From assembly GCA_900771955.1 (NCBI GenBank), contig CAAGPW010000256.1, positions 1-26,526 of the forward strand: a DNA stretch of 26,526 nt, in the 5' to 3' direction. A program made the position numbers and the translations under genes. The DNA is from Lachnospiraceae bacterium. GTDB taxonomy: Bacteria > Bacillota > Clostridia > Lachnospirales > Lachnospiraceae. Below, piece after piece: positions 1 to 8,120 of the stretch (its first letter is position 1; each line of letters starts with the position of its first letter). Under the pieces are notes generated by a model. It was not told where the DNA came from. It saw only the letters and a program-made list of their open reading frames with translations, and searched no databases.

Positions 1-899
1 ACATAAACCGCCTGTACGGAAGTAACTGATCCGTTCTTGGTAGATGCAATACGTTCCTGCAGCTCACCCATTTCATTTGCCAGGGTCGGCTGGTAACCAA
101 CGGCTGACGGCATACGTCCGAGCAGCGCGGATACCTCGGAACCGGCCTGTGTGAAACGGAAAATATTATCAATAAATAAAAGTACGTTCTGATGCTCTTC
201 GTCACGGAAATATTCTGCCATCGTAAGTCCGGTCTCCGCAACTCTCATACGTGCTCCAGGCGGCTCGTTCATCTGACCAAACACTAATGCGGTCTTGTCG
301 ATAACACCTGATTCTGTCATTTCTGTCCAGAGATCATTACCCTCTCTGGAACGCTCGCCGACACCGGTAAAGATAGAATATCCACCATGCTCGGTTGCGA
401 TATTATGGATCAGCTCCTGGATCAGGACGGTCTTACCTACACCGGCACCACCGAACAGACCGATCTTACCGCCTTTTGCGTACGGCGCAAGCAGATCGAT
501 GACCTTGATACCGGTCTCAAGTACCTCTACAACCGGGCTCTGGTCTTCAAAGCTTGGCGGATCTCTGTGGATGACCCAGTGTTTTTCTCCGTCAAGAGAC
601 TCTCCACCATCCAGTGTATCTCCTAATACATTAAACAAACGTCCTAAGGTTCCTTTGCCGACCGGAACTTTAATGCCGCTTCCGGTAGCAGTTACTTCCA
701 TGTCTTTGTGAAGTCCTTCGCTGGATGCCAGCATGATGCAGCGGACAGTATTGTTTCCAATGTGCTGTGCAACTTCCATTACACACCGCTTACCGCCGTT
801 GTCTACCTCTAACGCATCCTTAATAAATGGAAGGTCGTTATCTTCAAATTCAACGTCAACAACAGGTCCCATAACCTGTACGATTTTTCCTTTTTTCAT
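1..899 (-). CDS. atpD: ATP synthase F1 beta subunit, 3' end beyond the window
   Basis: The catalytic beta subunit of F1F0-ATPase binds and interconverts ADP and ATP in the cytoplasmic F1 head. About 299 N-terminal residues are present; the reading frame is open to the left edge. It starts MKKGKIVQVMGPVVDVEF, has the beta-barrel domain to about residue 80, the Walker A loop GGAGVGKT at about 150-157, and the GERSREGNDLW segment near 180-191 that contains the catalytic glutamate. The start ATG at 899 follows AGAGGT. It is the last gene of the operon visible here, 47 bp after atpG. That gap contains a short GGAGG/CCTCC hairpin (922-934) that ties up a second Shine-Dalgarno-like sequence. atpC (epsilon) is expected next, outside the window. 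Identity is certain; completeness cannot be judged. Confidence 0.97.
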   Translation of the reverse strand, partial: MKKGKIVQVMGPVVDVEFEDNDLPFIKDALEVDNGGKRCVMEVAQHIGNNTVRCIMLASSEGLHKDMEVTATGSGIKVPVGKGTLGRLFNVLGDTLDGGESLDGEKHWVIHRDPPSFEDQSPVVEVLETGIKVIDLLAPYAKGGKIGLFGGAGVGKTVLIQELIHNIATEHGGYSIFTGVGERSREGNDLWTEMTESGVIDKTALVFGQMNEPPGARMRVAETGLTMAEYFRDEEHQNVLLFIDNIFRFTQAGSEVSALLGRMPSAVGYQPTLANEMGELQERIASTKNGSVTSVQAVY

Positions 900-946
900 T
901 CCATTTACCTCTCAAATAGCGGGAGGGAACCTCCTTTCTTCTATTT

Positions 947-1837
947 TTATTTCTTTTTCTTATTCTTCTGTGCCTTGGCACCGCCGATAACCTCAGTGAT
1001 CTGCTGGGTAATATCTGCCTGCCGGACACGGTTATACTGAATGGACAAGCTCTGCAGCATATCCTTTGCGCTGTCTGTTGCAGTCTGCATTGCCATCATT
1101 CTTGAATTCTGCTCACTTGCAAAAGACTCAACCAGAGAACCGTAGATAATACCGGTTACACAGTTCGGAACCACATGCTCCAGGATTGCTTCCATCGACG
1201 GCTCCACCTTGATCTCCTCCTGATAGGTATCGATCGGTGCCCGCATAAAGTCTTCCTTTTTGAGCGGAAGAAGCTGGATCTTTTCTGCATTCATGTTAAA
1301 TGCATTTTCCATCTTAGTGTATACAATATACACTTCGTCCAGTTCTCCCTTGTCATACAGCTCCATTACACGGTCTGTGATTACTCTCGCTCTGTGCAGA
1401 GACGGATTCTGTACCGTATATTTAAACTCGGTATCTACCTCAAGTCCTTCTTTTGCAAAATACTGACGGCCAAGTTCGCCGACAACGAACAGTTTATTGT
1501 TATTTCCCTGTTCAAAAAGCTCATGTGCCATTTTTATCACGTTGTGGTTGTATGCACCTGCAAGACCCTTATCCGCAGTGATCACGATATAGCCTCTCTT
1601 TTTCTCAGAATCCGGAATCTCCTTCTTCTGATCAAAGTAACGGCTCTCCGTATCCGGAATATGTCTGAGGAAACGGGAAATCGCCATCTGTAAAGAATAA
1701 AAGTACGGCTCGGTATCCTCAAGCTTCTGCTTCGCAACGCGCAGCTTCGAAGAAGATATCATATACATGGCATTCGTGATCTTCATGGTATCCTGAATAC
1801 TTTTCATTCGCTTTTGGATTTCCTTGGTATTTGCCAT
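947..1837 (-). CDS. atpG: ATP synthase F1 gamma subunit
   Basis: The gamma subunit is the central rotor shaft linking the c-ring to the alpha/beta head. The 296 residues are typical length. The N-terminal helix begins MANTKEIQKRMKSIQDTMKI and continues through ITNAMYMISSSKL, the conserved family start. The C-terminal helix contains SEQNSRMMAMQTATDSAKDM, the usual region contacting beta. The protein ends in an unusually lysine-rich tail (KAQKNKKKK). It lies 6 bp after atpA and before atpD, in the canonical order, so it is expressed as part of the atp operon. No oddities besides the basic tail. Confidence 0.97.
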   Translation of the reverse strand: MANTKEIQKRMKSIQDTMKITNAMYMISSSKLRVAKQKLEDTEPYFYSLQMAISRFLRHIPDTESRYFDQKKEIPDSEKKRGYIVITADKGLAGAYNHNVIKMAHELFEQGNNNKLFVVGELGRQYFAKEGLEVDTEFKYTVQNPSLHRARVITDRVMELYDKGELDEVYIVYTKMENAFNMNAEKIQLLPLKKEDFMRAPIDTYQEEIKVEPSMEAILEHVVPNCVTGIIYGSLVESFASEQNSRMMAMQTATDSAKDMLQSLSIQYNRVRQADITQQITEVIGGAKAQKNKKKK

Positions 1838-1843
1838 ATCCTA

Positions 1844-3346
1844 TCACCTGCTCTTAAATTCTTTGACTGCTCCTACAATTGCCTCTGTGATCTGATCATC
1901 GAGCACTTTCTTCTCATTGATGGTATCCATAATGTCTCTGTGCTCTGCCGCAAAGAACTCAAGCATCCGTTTCTGGAAATCCTTTGTTTCTTTGGTGTCT
2001 ACATCAAGAAGCAGACGTTTGTTTGCAGCAACCAGTGTGATGACCTGCTCTGCAAGACTCATCGGATGGCAAAGCGGCTGCTTTAATAATTCCATCAGTC
2101 CTTTTCCGTACTGTAACTGCTCTTTCGTTGCATCATCCAGATCGGAGCTGAACTGTGTGAACACTTCCATCTCACGATACTGTGCCAAATCGATACGCAC
2201 GCTTCCGGAAGCCTTTTTCATCGCCTTGGTCTGCGCTGCGCCACCAACACGGGATACGGAAAGACCAACGTTTACGGCCGGACGCATACCTGAGAAGAAA
2301 AGATCACTCTCAAGGAAGATCTGTCCGTCGGTAATGGAGATTACGTTCGTCGGGATATAGGCCGACACATCACCCGCCTGCGTCTCAATGATCGGCAGTG
2401 CAGTAATGGAACCTCCCCCCAGCTTATCGCTAAGCTTGCTGGAGCGTTCAAGCAGTCTGGAATGTAAATAGAATACATCACCAGGATATGCCTCACGTCC
2501 CGGAGAACGCTCAAGCAGCAGGGACAGTGCACGGTATGCCACCGCATGTTTGGAAAGATCATCATAAATGATAAGTACGTCTTTTCCCTTGTACATGAAG
2601 TATTCTGCCAGTGCCGTACCTGCATACGGTGCGATATACTGTAAAGATGCGGAATCACTCGCTGTTGCGGAAAGCACAACGGAGTAATCCATGGCATCAT
2701 TCTTTGTTAAGGTATTTACCAGCTTGGCAACGGTAGATGCTTTCTGTCCGATTGCAACATAGATACAGATCACATCCTTGCCCTTCTGATTTAATATGGT
2801 ATCAACAGCGATCGATGTCTTACCTGTCTGACGGTCACCGATGATAAGTTCACGCTGTCCACGTCCGATCGGGAACATGGAGTCAATGGCAAGAATACCT
2901 GTCTCCAATGGCTGATTTACGGACTGTCTGTCTACAATGCTCGGTGCTTCCTGTTCAATGGCACGATAATCATCTGCAGGGATCTCACCTTTTCCGTCAA
3001 TCGGAGCTCCCAGTGCATTGATGACTCTTCCGAGATAGGCATCTCCTACCGGGACACCTGCTTTTTTCTTTGTTCTGGTTACTTTTGTTCCTTCTTTTAT
3101 TCCGGTATCTTTTCCTAAAACGATGCAGCCGATCTGATCTCTCTTGATATCCTGCACCATTCCCTTTACACCATTTTCAAAGATAACGATTTCACCATAC
3201 ATGGCATGCTCGATTCCATAGATTGTTGCAATACCGTCACCAACCCAGATGACTTCGCCGACCTCCTGGCCTCCACTCACCATGTCATAGTTTTCTATTT
3301 CACTCTTCAGAATGGAAATAATTTCTTCTGAACTTATGGAACTCAC
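1844..3346 (-). CDS. atpA: ATP synthase F1 alpha subunit
   Basis: The alpha subunit forms the non-catalytic nucleotide sites and supplies the arginine finger to beta. The length of 500 residues is normal. Visible features are the N-terminal barrel (about 25-95), the Walker A sequence GDRQTGKT at 170-177, the LIIYDDL Walker B strand near 258-264, and VGLSVSRVGGAAQ with the probable arginine finger R366. The start ATG is preceded by GGAGGTGATAACG, giving a strong ribosome binding site. It sits 4 bp after atpH and 6 bp before atpG, consistent with one transcript and close translational linkage. Confidence 0.98.
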   Translation of the reverse strand: MSSISSEEIISILKSEIENYDMVSGGQEVGEVIWVGDGIATIYGIEHAMYGEIVIFENGVKGMVQDIKRDQIGCIVLGKDTGIKEGTKVTRTKKKAGVPVGDAYLGRVINALGAPIDGKGEIPADDYRAIEQEAPSIVDRQSVNQPLETGILAIDSMFPIGRGQRELIIGDRQTGKTSIAVDTILNQKGKDVICIYVAIGQKASTVAKLVNTLTKNDAMDYSVVLSATASDSASLQYIAPYAGTALAEYFMYKGKDVLIIYDDLSKHAVAYRALSLLLERSPGREAYPGDVFYLHSRLLERSSKLSDKLGGGSITALPIIETQAGDVSAYIPTNVISITDGQIFLESDLFFSGMRPAVNVGLSVSRVGGAAQTKAMKKASGSVRIDLAQYREMEVFTQFSSDLDDATKEQLQYGKGLMELLKQPLCHPMSLAEQVITLVAANKRLLLDVDTKETKDFQKRMLEFFAAEHRDIMDTINEKKVLDDQITEAIVGAVKEFKSR

Positions 3347-3350
3347 GTTA

Positions 3351-3854
3351 TCACCTCCAAATCAATTCCTGCTTCAATTTATTCAAACGCCCTTTCATGC
3401 TCCAGTCCTCTTCCCGGTCTTTTACACGAATCACAAAACCGCCGATCAAATCCGGCTGTCTGGTCAGTTCTATCTGCACTTCCTTCTTTCCGTACTCCTT
3501 TGCAAGATGCTCTTTCATCTGTGCAAGCTGCGCATCCGCCGGCGGCGTGACATAGGAAAGTGTGGCACGCAGGATACCGTTGTTCTCATCGTAGCAGGTA
3601 CGATATGCTGAGAAAATATCCGCGAGTTCACTCACACTGCCATAATCACAAAGCACCTTTAAAAAGCTTCTTACTTCTTCCGGGAAAATGGAATCTACCA
3701 GTTTATGTTTCTCTTTTATGGAAACGATCGGGCTTCCTAAGACCTTCGACAGTTCCGGGGTAAGAGAAAAAATTCTTTCGGTCCCTTCTACGGCTTCTTT
3801 TTTTATGCCAAGCTCATAGAGGACTACTCCATAATTATTCGCTGTCTGTGTCAT
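3351..3854 (-). CDS. atpH: ATP synthase F1 delta subunit
   Basis: Delta (OSCP equivalent) joins the peripheral stalk to the top of F1. The protein is about 167 residues, slightly short of the usual 175-180. It has the six-helix N-terminal domain (YGVVLYELGIKKEAVE onward) and the C-terminal signature LIGGFVIRVKDREEDWSMKGRLNKL, matching the family pattern of Gly-Gly followed by a basic/aspartate turn. I chose the ATG at 3854 because AGG lies 8 nt upstream. An in-frame GTG at 3863 would overlap that ribosome binding site and add three residues. Either start overlaps the end of atpF (stop at 3835), suggesting translational coupling of the two peripheral-stalk genes. Confidence 0.95.
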   Translation of the reverse strand: MTQTANNYGVVLYELGIKKEAVEGTERIFSLTPELSKVLGSPIVSIKEKHKLVDSIFPEEVRSFLKVLCDYGSVSELADIFSAYRTCYDENNGILRATLSYVTPPADAQLAQMKEHLAKEYGKKEVQIELTRQPDLIGGFVIRVKDREEDWSMKGRLNKLKQELIWR

Positions 3855-4341
3855 CCGAATCACCTGCTTTAGCTAAAAACTGATCATACAATGACTGGTT
3901 GCTCTCCTCCGTGCTCTTCTCGCCGATCACCTTACCGGCTGCCATGAGTGCAAGATCTGCAATCTGTGACTGAAGATCCTGCATGGTTTTTTCACGCTCC
4001 AGTTCAATTGTTTTCTGTGCATTTTCAATGATCTTATCTGCCTGGGCATCTGCTGATTTCACTTTGCTGTCATATTCCTTCTGTGCACTCTTTCTTGCTT
4101 CCTCGAGAATCTTTGTGGATTCCTCATGTGCACCTTTCAGCATATCTTCATACTGCTGTTTCAGCTCACCCGCCTGCTTTCTCCTGTTATCAGCATCCGC
4201 AAGCTGTCCGTCGATCATTTCCTTCCGTTTCTGCATGATTCCGGTTACCGGACCGATCAGGAACTTCTTAAGCAGCAGATAAAGAACGATCAGATTGATG
4301 ATGGTAAAGACGACGTTCCAATCGATTCTTAATAATTGCAT
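3835..4341 (-). CDS. atpF: ATP synthase F0 b subunit
   Basis: Subunit b is the membrane-anchored dimeric peripheral stalk. The 168 residues have one N-terminal transmembrane helix (about 8-30, NVVFTIINLIVLYLLLKKF) followed by a long charged coiled coil (about 35-145) rich in Lys, Glu, Ala and Gln, as expected. It follows atpE by 24 bp and its 3' end overlaps atpH. No truncation is seen. There is only one b-type gene here, with no b' duplicate. Confidence 0.96.
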   Translation of the reverse strand: MQLLRIDWNVVFTIINLIVLYLLLKKFLIGPVTGIMQKRKEMIDGQLADADNRRKQAGELKQQYEDMLKGAHEESTKILEEARKSAQKEYDSKVKSADAQADKIIENAQKTIELEREKTMQDLQSQIADLALMAAGKVIGEKSTEESNQSLYDQFLAKAGDSDDTDSE

Positions 4342-4365
4342 TCTCTACCAAGTCCTTTCTTTTGA

Positions 4366-4590
4366 TTAACCAAGGAATAAGATGATCAGGATGGCAACAA
4401 CCATACCGAAAATTGCAGTACCTTCTGCCAGGGCACAACCAAGCAGTAATGCTTTTGTGATCTTGCTTTCTGCTTCCGGCTGTCTTGCGATTGCGTCTAC
4501 TGCCTTAGATGTTGCAAGGCCGATACCGATACCTGCGCCAATACCTGTTAATGCTGCTAAACCTGCTCCGATTGCGATTAATGATGTCAT
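4366..4590 (-). CDS. atpE: ATP synthase F0 c subunit (rotor ring)
   Basis: The c subunit is a hairpin of two membrane helices forming the ion-translocating ring. The 74 residues include a glycine-rich first helix (about 5-28, alternating GxGxGxG), the polar loop ARQPEAE at 35-41, and a second helix carrying the essential carboxylate E56 in LAEGTAIFG. Compared with known sodium-type rings (Gln in helix 1, and Glu-Ser-Thr in helix 2), this protein has Ile at about position 23 instead of Gln, and Glu-Gly-Thr instead of Glu-Ser-Thr. This favours proton coupling, but that is inference from motifs. It lies between atpB (59 bp gap) and atpF. Confidence 0.97.
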   Translation of the reverse strand: MTSLIAIGAGLAALTGIGAGIGIGLATSKAVDAIARQPEAESKITKALLLGCALAEGTAIFGMVVAILIILFLG

Positions 4591-4649
4591 AATGAAACAA
4601 CTCCTTTTCTTTTTCTTTGTTATAATTTTGTTTTTCCTGTTTCTGTTTT

Positions 4650-5312
4650 TTATTCCATAGTATCTTTAATAAATAAAGATGTTAAAAAGACAAATACATA
4701 TGCCTGAATCAGCCCGTCAAAAATATCAAAATAGAAGCTGAATGGAATCGGCACCAAAAGCGGTGCAACGATTTTAATAAGTTCCATGATTACGAATGCG
4801 CCCAGGATATTACCAAAGAGACGCATGCACAGTGACAATGGACGAATAAAGATTTCCAGTATGTTCATTGGAAGCATGACTGGAACCGGTTCTGCAAAAC
4901 TCTTTAAGAATTTCTTCGGTCCCTTTTTGCGGATACCCGAAGATTCGATCAGAATAATGCTCATCAGTGCCAACGCCCCGGTGACGCCCACATCTTTCGT
5001 CGGAGATTTCATTCCGAGCAAACCTATCATATTTGAAAATGCGATATAAAATGCTACCGTCATCAAATATGGAATATAGCATTTGCCGTCTTCTCCGAGA
5101 AGATCATAAAAGAAGTCATAGATCGTTCCGATTACCGTTTCAAGTGCCAGCTGCTTCTTGCCTGGATTTTCCACCCGCAGTCCGCGCACCAGCAAAATCG
5201 AACCTATGACCAGCACTGCCATGATAAACCAGGTGACAACGACGGATTCAGCAACCGGTATCCCACCAAAAATGGGAATCGTAAACGCCGTTTCACAGTT
5301 CAATTCTTCCAT
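4650..5312 (-). CDS. atpB: ATP synthase F0 a subunit
   Basis: Subunit a forms the ion half-channels against the c-ring. The 220 residues have five or six membrane helices. The conserved arginine is R164 in SLCMRLFGN, and the last helix contains GLIQAYVFVFLTSLFI, both diagnostic of the family. It is the first gene of the operon and no atpI is visible upstream. The ATG at 5312 has only a weak AAAGG about 5 nt upstream, while a much stronger AAGGAAGGGG sits about 30 nt upstream without an ATG, GTG or TTG in frame at normal spacing. The start is therefore likely but the initiation context is odd. Confidence 0.95.
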   Translation of the reverse strand: MEELNCETAFTIPIFGGIPVAESVVVTWFIMAVLVIGSILLVRGLRVENPGKKQLALETVIGTIYDFFYDLLGEDGKCYIPYLMTVAFYIAFSNMIGLLGMKSPTKDVGVTGALALMSIILIESSGIRKKGPKKFLKSFAEPVPVMLPMNILEIFIRPLSLCMRLFGNILGAFVIMELIKIVAPLLVPIPFSFYFDIFDGLIQAYVFVFLTSLFIKDTME

Positions 5313-5386
5313 CAGTGCCTTTGACAGATTCTCCGTATTTACCCCTTCCTTTCTTATTTAATATAACATTTCCTAATGTCGAATGT

Positions 5387-5415
5387 ATTCTACTGAAAAC
5401 TGTCTGGAATGTCAA
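5387..5415 (-). promoter_or_regulatory. Sigma-A promoter of the atp operon
   Basis: On the minus strand a perfect TTGACA is followed by a 17 bp spacer and TAGAAT (5 of 6 to consensus). Transcription would start near 5380, leaving a leader of about 65 nt before atpB. There is no other gene on this strand between here and 6603, so this is the obvious operon promoter. Confidence 0.8.
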
Positions 5416-5599
5416 TTCCATTAATTTTCCAAATGTGTTTTTCTTTTTTAGCTATTGTGCACAATCACTCTTGCGTTTTTTCGTTATTTTTTCATTATTT
5501 TTAAATTTATTTTTATCATTCTTTTCGATTTGTTTAATTTTCAAGCGCAAAGCAGAACGAAATCCCGTTGAAATGACCGAACATTTTCTATGCAAGTGT

Positions 5600-5645
5600 C
5601 AAACCGTTAAGTTCTTTCCACTTTCTTACGATATATTATACAGAT
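5600..5645 (+). promoter_or_regulatory. Candidate promoter region for the 5715 gene
   Basis: The AT-rich stretch contains TTAAGTTC at 5607, and CGATAT at 5629 about 15 nt further on, which loosely resembles a sigma-28/FliA-type layout (TAAA, 15 nt, GCCGATAA). A sigma-A reading is also possible: TTTCCA, 16 bp, TATACA. The sequence does not decide between them. It lies 70-110 bp upstream of the start codon at 5715. Confidence 0.3.
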
Positions 5646-5714
5646 GACTGCCATATATATTTTGTATATACACATGGTTATACGATAAATTTTTACCGAA
5701 AGGAGACGACTGCC

Positions 5715-6422
5715 ATGCACACAAGCATTACCGGCTCTCTGTCACACCATTTTTCATTTTTTTCCAGTCAGAAAAAAACAAAGCGCCAATCCCAGTCTTT
5801 TGCAGTGCGGCGCAGCATGAGCGAAACCGGCTATCTCATGCGGCTGTCCTCGGCACGCACCCCTTCCCAGGTGTCTGCCGTCATTGCCTCAGCGCAGGCC
5901 GATGCCAAAGCCATAAAACAGAGTTCCTCCAGTTCCTCGGAGATCCAGCAGGCAAAGCGGATCGCAAAATCCATTGAAAAGCAGGGAACCTTAAAATCCG
6001 CCAAGCTGCGCCGGGAGAATCAGCTGGAAAAGGAAGCGAAGGCAGAACTGGCTGCCAAAAATGTGAAACGTGCAAAAAACACCGCTTCCAAACTTGCAAA
6101 AAAGCGCAAAGTCCGAAAGGCACAGGAGCGTGCCGCCGTTGCAAACAGTATTCCGCTGACCAGCCGCAACAAACGCCATGTAGATGAATATGTGGATGAC
6201 AACACTCCTCTCAGCCAATATTCTTTTGACAACATAAAGACCAGAGATGAGGCAGCCGCACAGGCAGCAGCGATCAACGCCGCGATCAATGCGGGCAGTA
6301 CCGCGGTCTCCGGCAGTGCTTCCTCCGATGCCGCCACTTCGGATGTTTCAGCTTCCGGTGCGACCGGTGCCTCTTCCGCAGCCGCCATATCCTCGGGCTC
6401 TGTCGTGGACTGCTGCATCTGA
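5715..6422 (+). CDS. Unrecognised Lys/Ala/Ser-rich protein with C-terminal double Cys
   Basis: I do not recognise this 235-residue protein. The start is well supported by GAAAGGAG about 11 nt before the ATG, and a terminator follows. It has no signal peptide and no membrane helix. Residues 1-50 are Ser/Arg/His-rich. Residues 45-70 include YLMRLSSARTPSQVSAVI, which looks like a structured segment. Residues 75-145 are strongly basic and helical, with Lys, Ala, Arg and Glu, probably a coiled coil or nucleic-acid-binding rod. Residues 150-175 are acidic (VDEYVDDNTPLSQYSFDN). Residues 180-228 are low-complexity Ala/Ser/Gly/Thr, and the protein ends VVDCCI. It stands alone, divergent from the atp operon. 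It could be a surface, scaffold or flagellum-associated Lachnospiraceae protein; that is a guess. Confidence 0.75.
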   Translation: MHTSITGSLSHHFSFFSSQKKTKRQSQSFAVRRSMSETGYLMRLSSARTPSQVSAVIASAQADAKAIKQSSSSSSEIQQAKRIAKSIEKQGTLKSAKLRRENQLEKEAKAELAAKNVKRAKNTASKLAKKRKVRKAQERAAVANSIPLTSRNKRHVDEYVDDNTPLSQYSFDNIKTRDEAAAQAAAINAAINAGSTAVSGSASSDAATSDVSASGATGASSAAAISSGSVVDCCI

Positions 6423-6502
6423 TCTTTCTGCATTTGATCTTTCTGTATTTCATCTGCAGTCACCAGATGCGGAGTCCAACCGTTTTTCTGTTGCCATTAT
6501 AC

Positions 6503-6546
6503 AAAAGATGACACTCCAGGATTCTCCTGTCATGTCATCTTTTTTT
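6503..6546 (+). terminator. Rho-independent terminator after the 5715 gene
   Basis: Arms AAAAGATGACA (6503-6513) and TGTCATCTTTT enclose an inner CAGGA/TCCTG hairpin, and the structure ends in a run of seven T on the plus strand. On the other strand it ends TTTTGT, so it may also stop serS transcription weakly. Confidence 0.8.
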
Positions 6547-6602
6547 GTACTTTTATCTTTTGTCTTTGTTTTGTATCTTCTTATTTTCTGCCGGTTCCCG
6601 CA

Positions 6603-7895
6603 TTATTTCTGATTCGGGACCAGTTTTTCCTTGCCACCCATATACGGCTGCAGTACCTTCGGAATGCTTACGCTTCCGTCTGCATTTAAGTTGTTCTCCA
6701 AAAATGCGATCAGCATTCTTGGCGGAGCCACTACGGTATTGTTCAGTGTATTTGCAAAATATTTGCTGCCGTCTTTTCCCTTGACACGGATCTTTAATCT
6801 TCTTGCCTGCGCATCACCAAGGTTAGAACAGCTTCCAACCTCAAAATACTTCTTCTGTCTCGGTGACCATGCTTCCACATCACAGGATTTGACTTTAAGA
6901 TCTGCAAGATCTCCGGAACAACATTCGAGCGTACGCACCGGAATATCCATGCTGCGGAACAGATCTACGGTGTTCTGCCAGAGTCTGTCATACCACATTT
7001 TCGACTCTTCCGGCTTGCAGACAACGATCATTTCCTGCTTCTCGAACTGATGGATACGGTAAACACCACGCTCCTCGATACCGTGTGCGCCTTTCTCCTT
7101 ACGGAAACACGGAGAATAACTGGTAAGCGTATACGGCAGCTTGTCCTCATCCTGGATCGTATCAATAAATTTACCGATCATGGAATGCTCCGATGTTCCG
7201 ATCAGATAAAGATCTTCTCCTTCGATCTTGTACATCATGGCATCCATCTCATCAAAGCTCATAACACCTGTAACCACGTTGCTGCGGATCATAAACGGCG
7301 GCACACAGTAGGTAAATCCACGGTCGATCATGAAATCTCTCGCGTAAGCAAGCACTGCGGAATGCAGTCTTGCAATATCACCCATCAGATAATAAAATCC
7401 GTTTCCTGCAACCTTTCCTGCTGCATCCAGATCAATACCGTTAAAGCTTTCCATGATCTCGGTGTGATACGGAACTTCAAAATCCGGCACAACCGGCTCA
7501 CCGAATTTTTCAATCTCCACGTTGCAGCTGTCGTCCTTTCCGATCGGAACGGTCGGATCGATGATATTCGGAATGACCATCATATCCTTTGTGATCTTTT
7601 CCTGCAGTTCCTTTTCTTTTGTCTCAAGTTCTGCAAGACGTGCTGCATTGGCATTTACCTGTGCCTTGACTGCCTCGGCTTCTTCCTTCTTTCCCTGTCC
7701 CATCAGCGCACCGATCTGTTTGGAAAGTTTATTTCTGCTGGCGCGCAGATCATCTGCCTCCTGCTTTGCCGCTCTGGCTTCTTCATCCAGTGCGATCACT
7801 TCATCTACCAACGGTAATTTCTGATCCTGGAATTTGTTTTTGATATTCTGCTTTACAACTTCCGGATTCTCTCTTAAAAATTTTAAATCAATCAT
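6603..7895 (-). CDS. serS: Seryl-tRNA synthetase
   Basis: The enzyme charges tRNA-Ser with serine using ATP and is also needed for selenocysteine precursor tRNA. The 430 residues are full length. The N-terminal MIDLKFLRENPEVVK and a long antiparallel coiled coil (about 30-105) form the tRNA-binding arm. The class II catalytic core follows: TSEHSMIGKF, motif 2 with FRKEKGAHGIEERGVYR.HQFEKQE, and motif 3 near RMLIAFLENN. A strong AGGAGGAG precedes the ATG. Expression is almost certainly controlled by the T-box leader upstream (8072-8313), so it rises when tRNA-Ser is uncharged. Confidence 0.98.
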   Translation of the reverse strand: MIDLKFLRENPEVVKQNIKNKFQDQKLPLVDEVIALDEEARAAKQEADDLRASRNKLSKQIGALMGQGKKEEAEAVKAQVNANAARLAELETKEKELQEKITKDMMVIPNIIDPTVPIGKDDSCNVEIEKFGEPVVPDFEVPYHTEIMESFNGIDLDAAGKVAGNGFYYLMGDIARLHSAVLAYARDFMIDRGFTYCVPPFMIRSNVVTGVMSFDEMDAMMYKIEGEDLYLIGTSEHSMIGKFIDTIQDEDKLPYTLTSYSPCFRKEKGAHGIEERGVYRIHQFEKQEMIVVCKPEESKMWYDRLWQNTVDLFRSMDIPVRTLECCSGDLADLKVKSCDVEAWSPRQKKYFEVGSCSNLGDAQARRLKIRVKGKDGSKYFANTLNNTVVAPPRMLIAFLENNLNADGSVSIPKVLQPYMGGKEKLVPNQK

Positions 7896-7921
7896 GCTGT
7901 TTTTCTCCTCCTAATCAAAAC

Positions 7922-7996
7922 AAAGTGTGCTTCGCACACTTTCGCGCGCGAGCGGATAGCGTCGTCTCCGCGCGCTGCGCATCCTCGCAAGCTTGC
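7922..7996. repeat. GC-rich palindromic block between T-box leader and serS
   Basis: Three palindromes are packed in 75 bp: AAAGTGTGC/GCACACTTT with a 3 nt loop (7922-7942), GCGGA/TCCGC flanked by GCGC pairs (about 7943-7975), and GCAAGCTTGC (7987-7996). The block is much more GC-rich than its surroundings and lies in the serS transcript after the leader terminator. It looks like an interspersed palindromic (REP-like) element; copy number elsewhere cannot be seen. Confidence 0.55.
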
Positions 7997-8071
7997 CTGT
8001 TTTTGCTCTACAGGAAAGATCCTGATTACCCTCTTTATTCTATTAACGTAACCAGGTCTTTCCTATAAAGT

Positions 8072-8120
8072 AAAAAACCTCCCGTCCCATACAGGAATCC
8101 CTGCATCTGGGACGGAAGGT
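8072..8120 (-). terminator. T-box leader terminator for serS
   Basis: On the minus strand CCTTCCGTCCCA pairs with TGGGACGGGAGG around a 17 nt interior that itself contains CAGGGA/TCCTG, followed by six T. The 5' arm directly follows the T-box sequence, so antiterminator and terminator are mutually exclusive as in the family. Confidence 0.9.

Noticed and set aside
295..711. 138-residue plus-strand open frame
   Set aside because: It is antisense to atpD.
6020..6463. 147-residue minus-strand open frame
   Set aside because: It is antisense to the 5715-6422 gene, which has the stronger ribosome binding site and a matching terminator.
7050..7817. 255-residue plus-strand open frame
   Set aside because: It lies wholly antisense to serS, has no ribosome binding site and shows no domain; it is a shadow of the seryl-tRNA synthetase coding frame.
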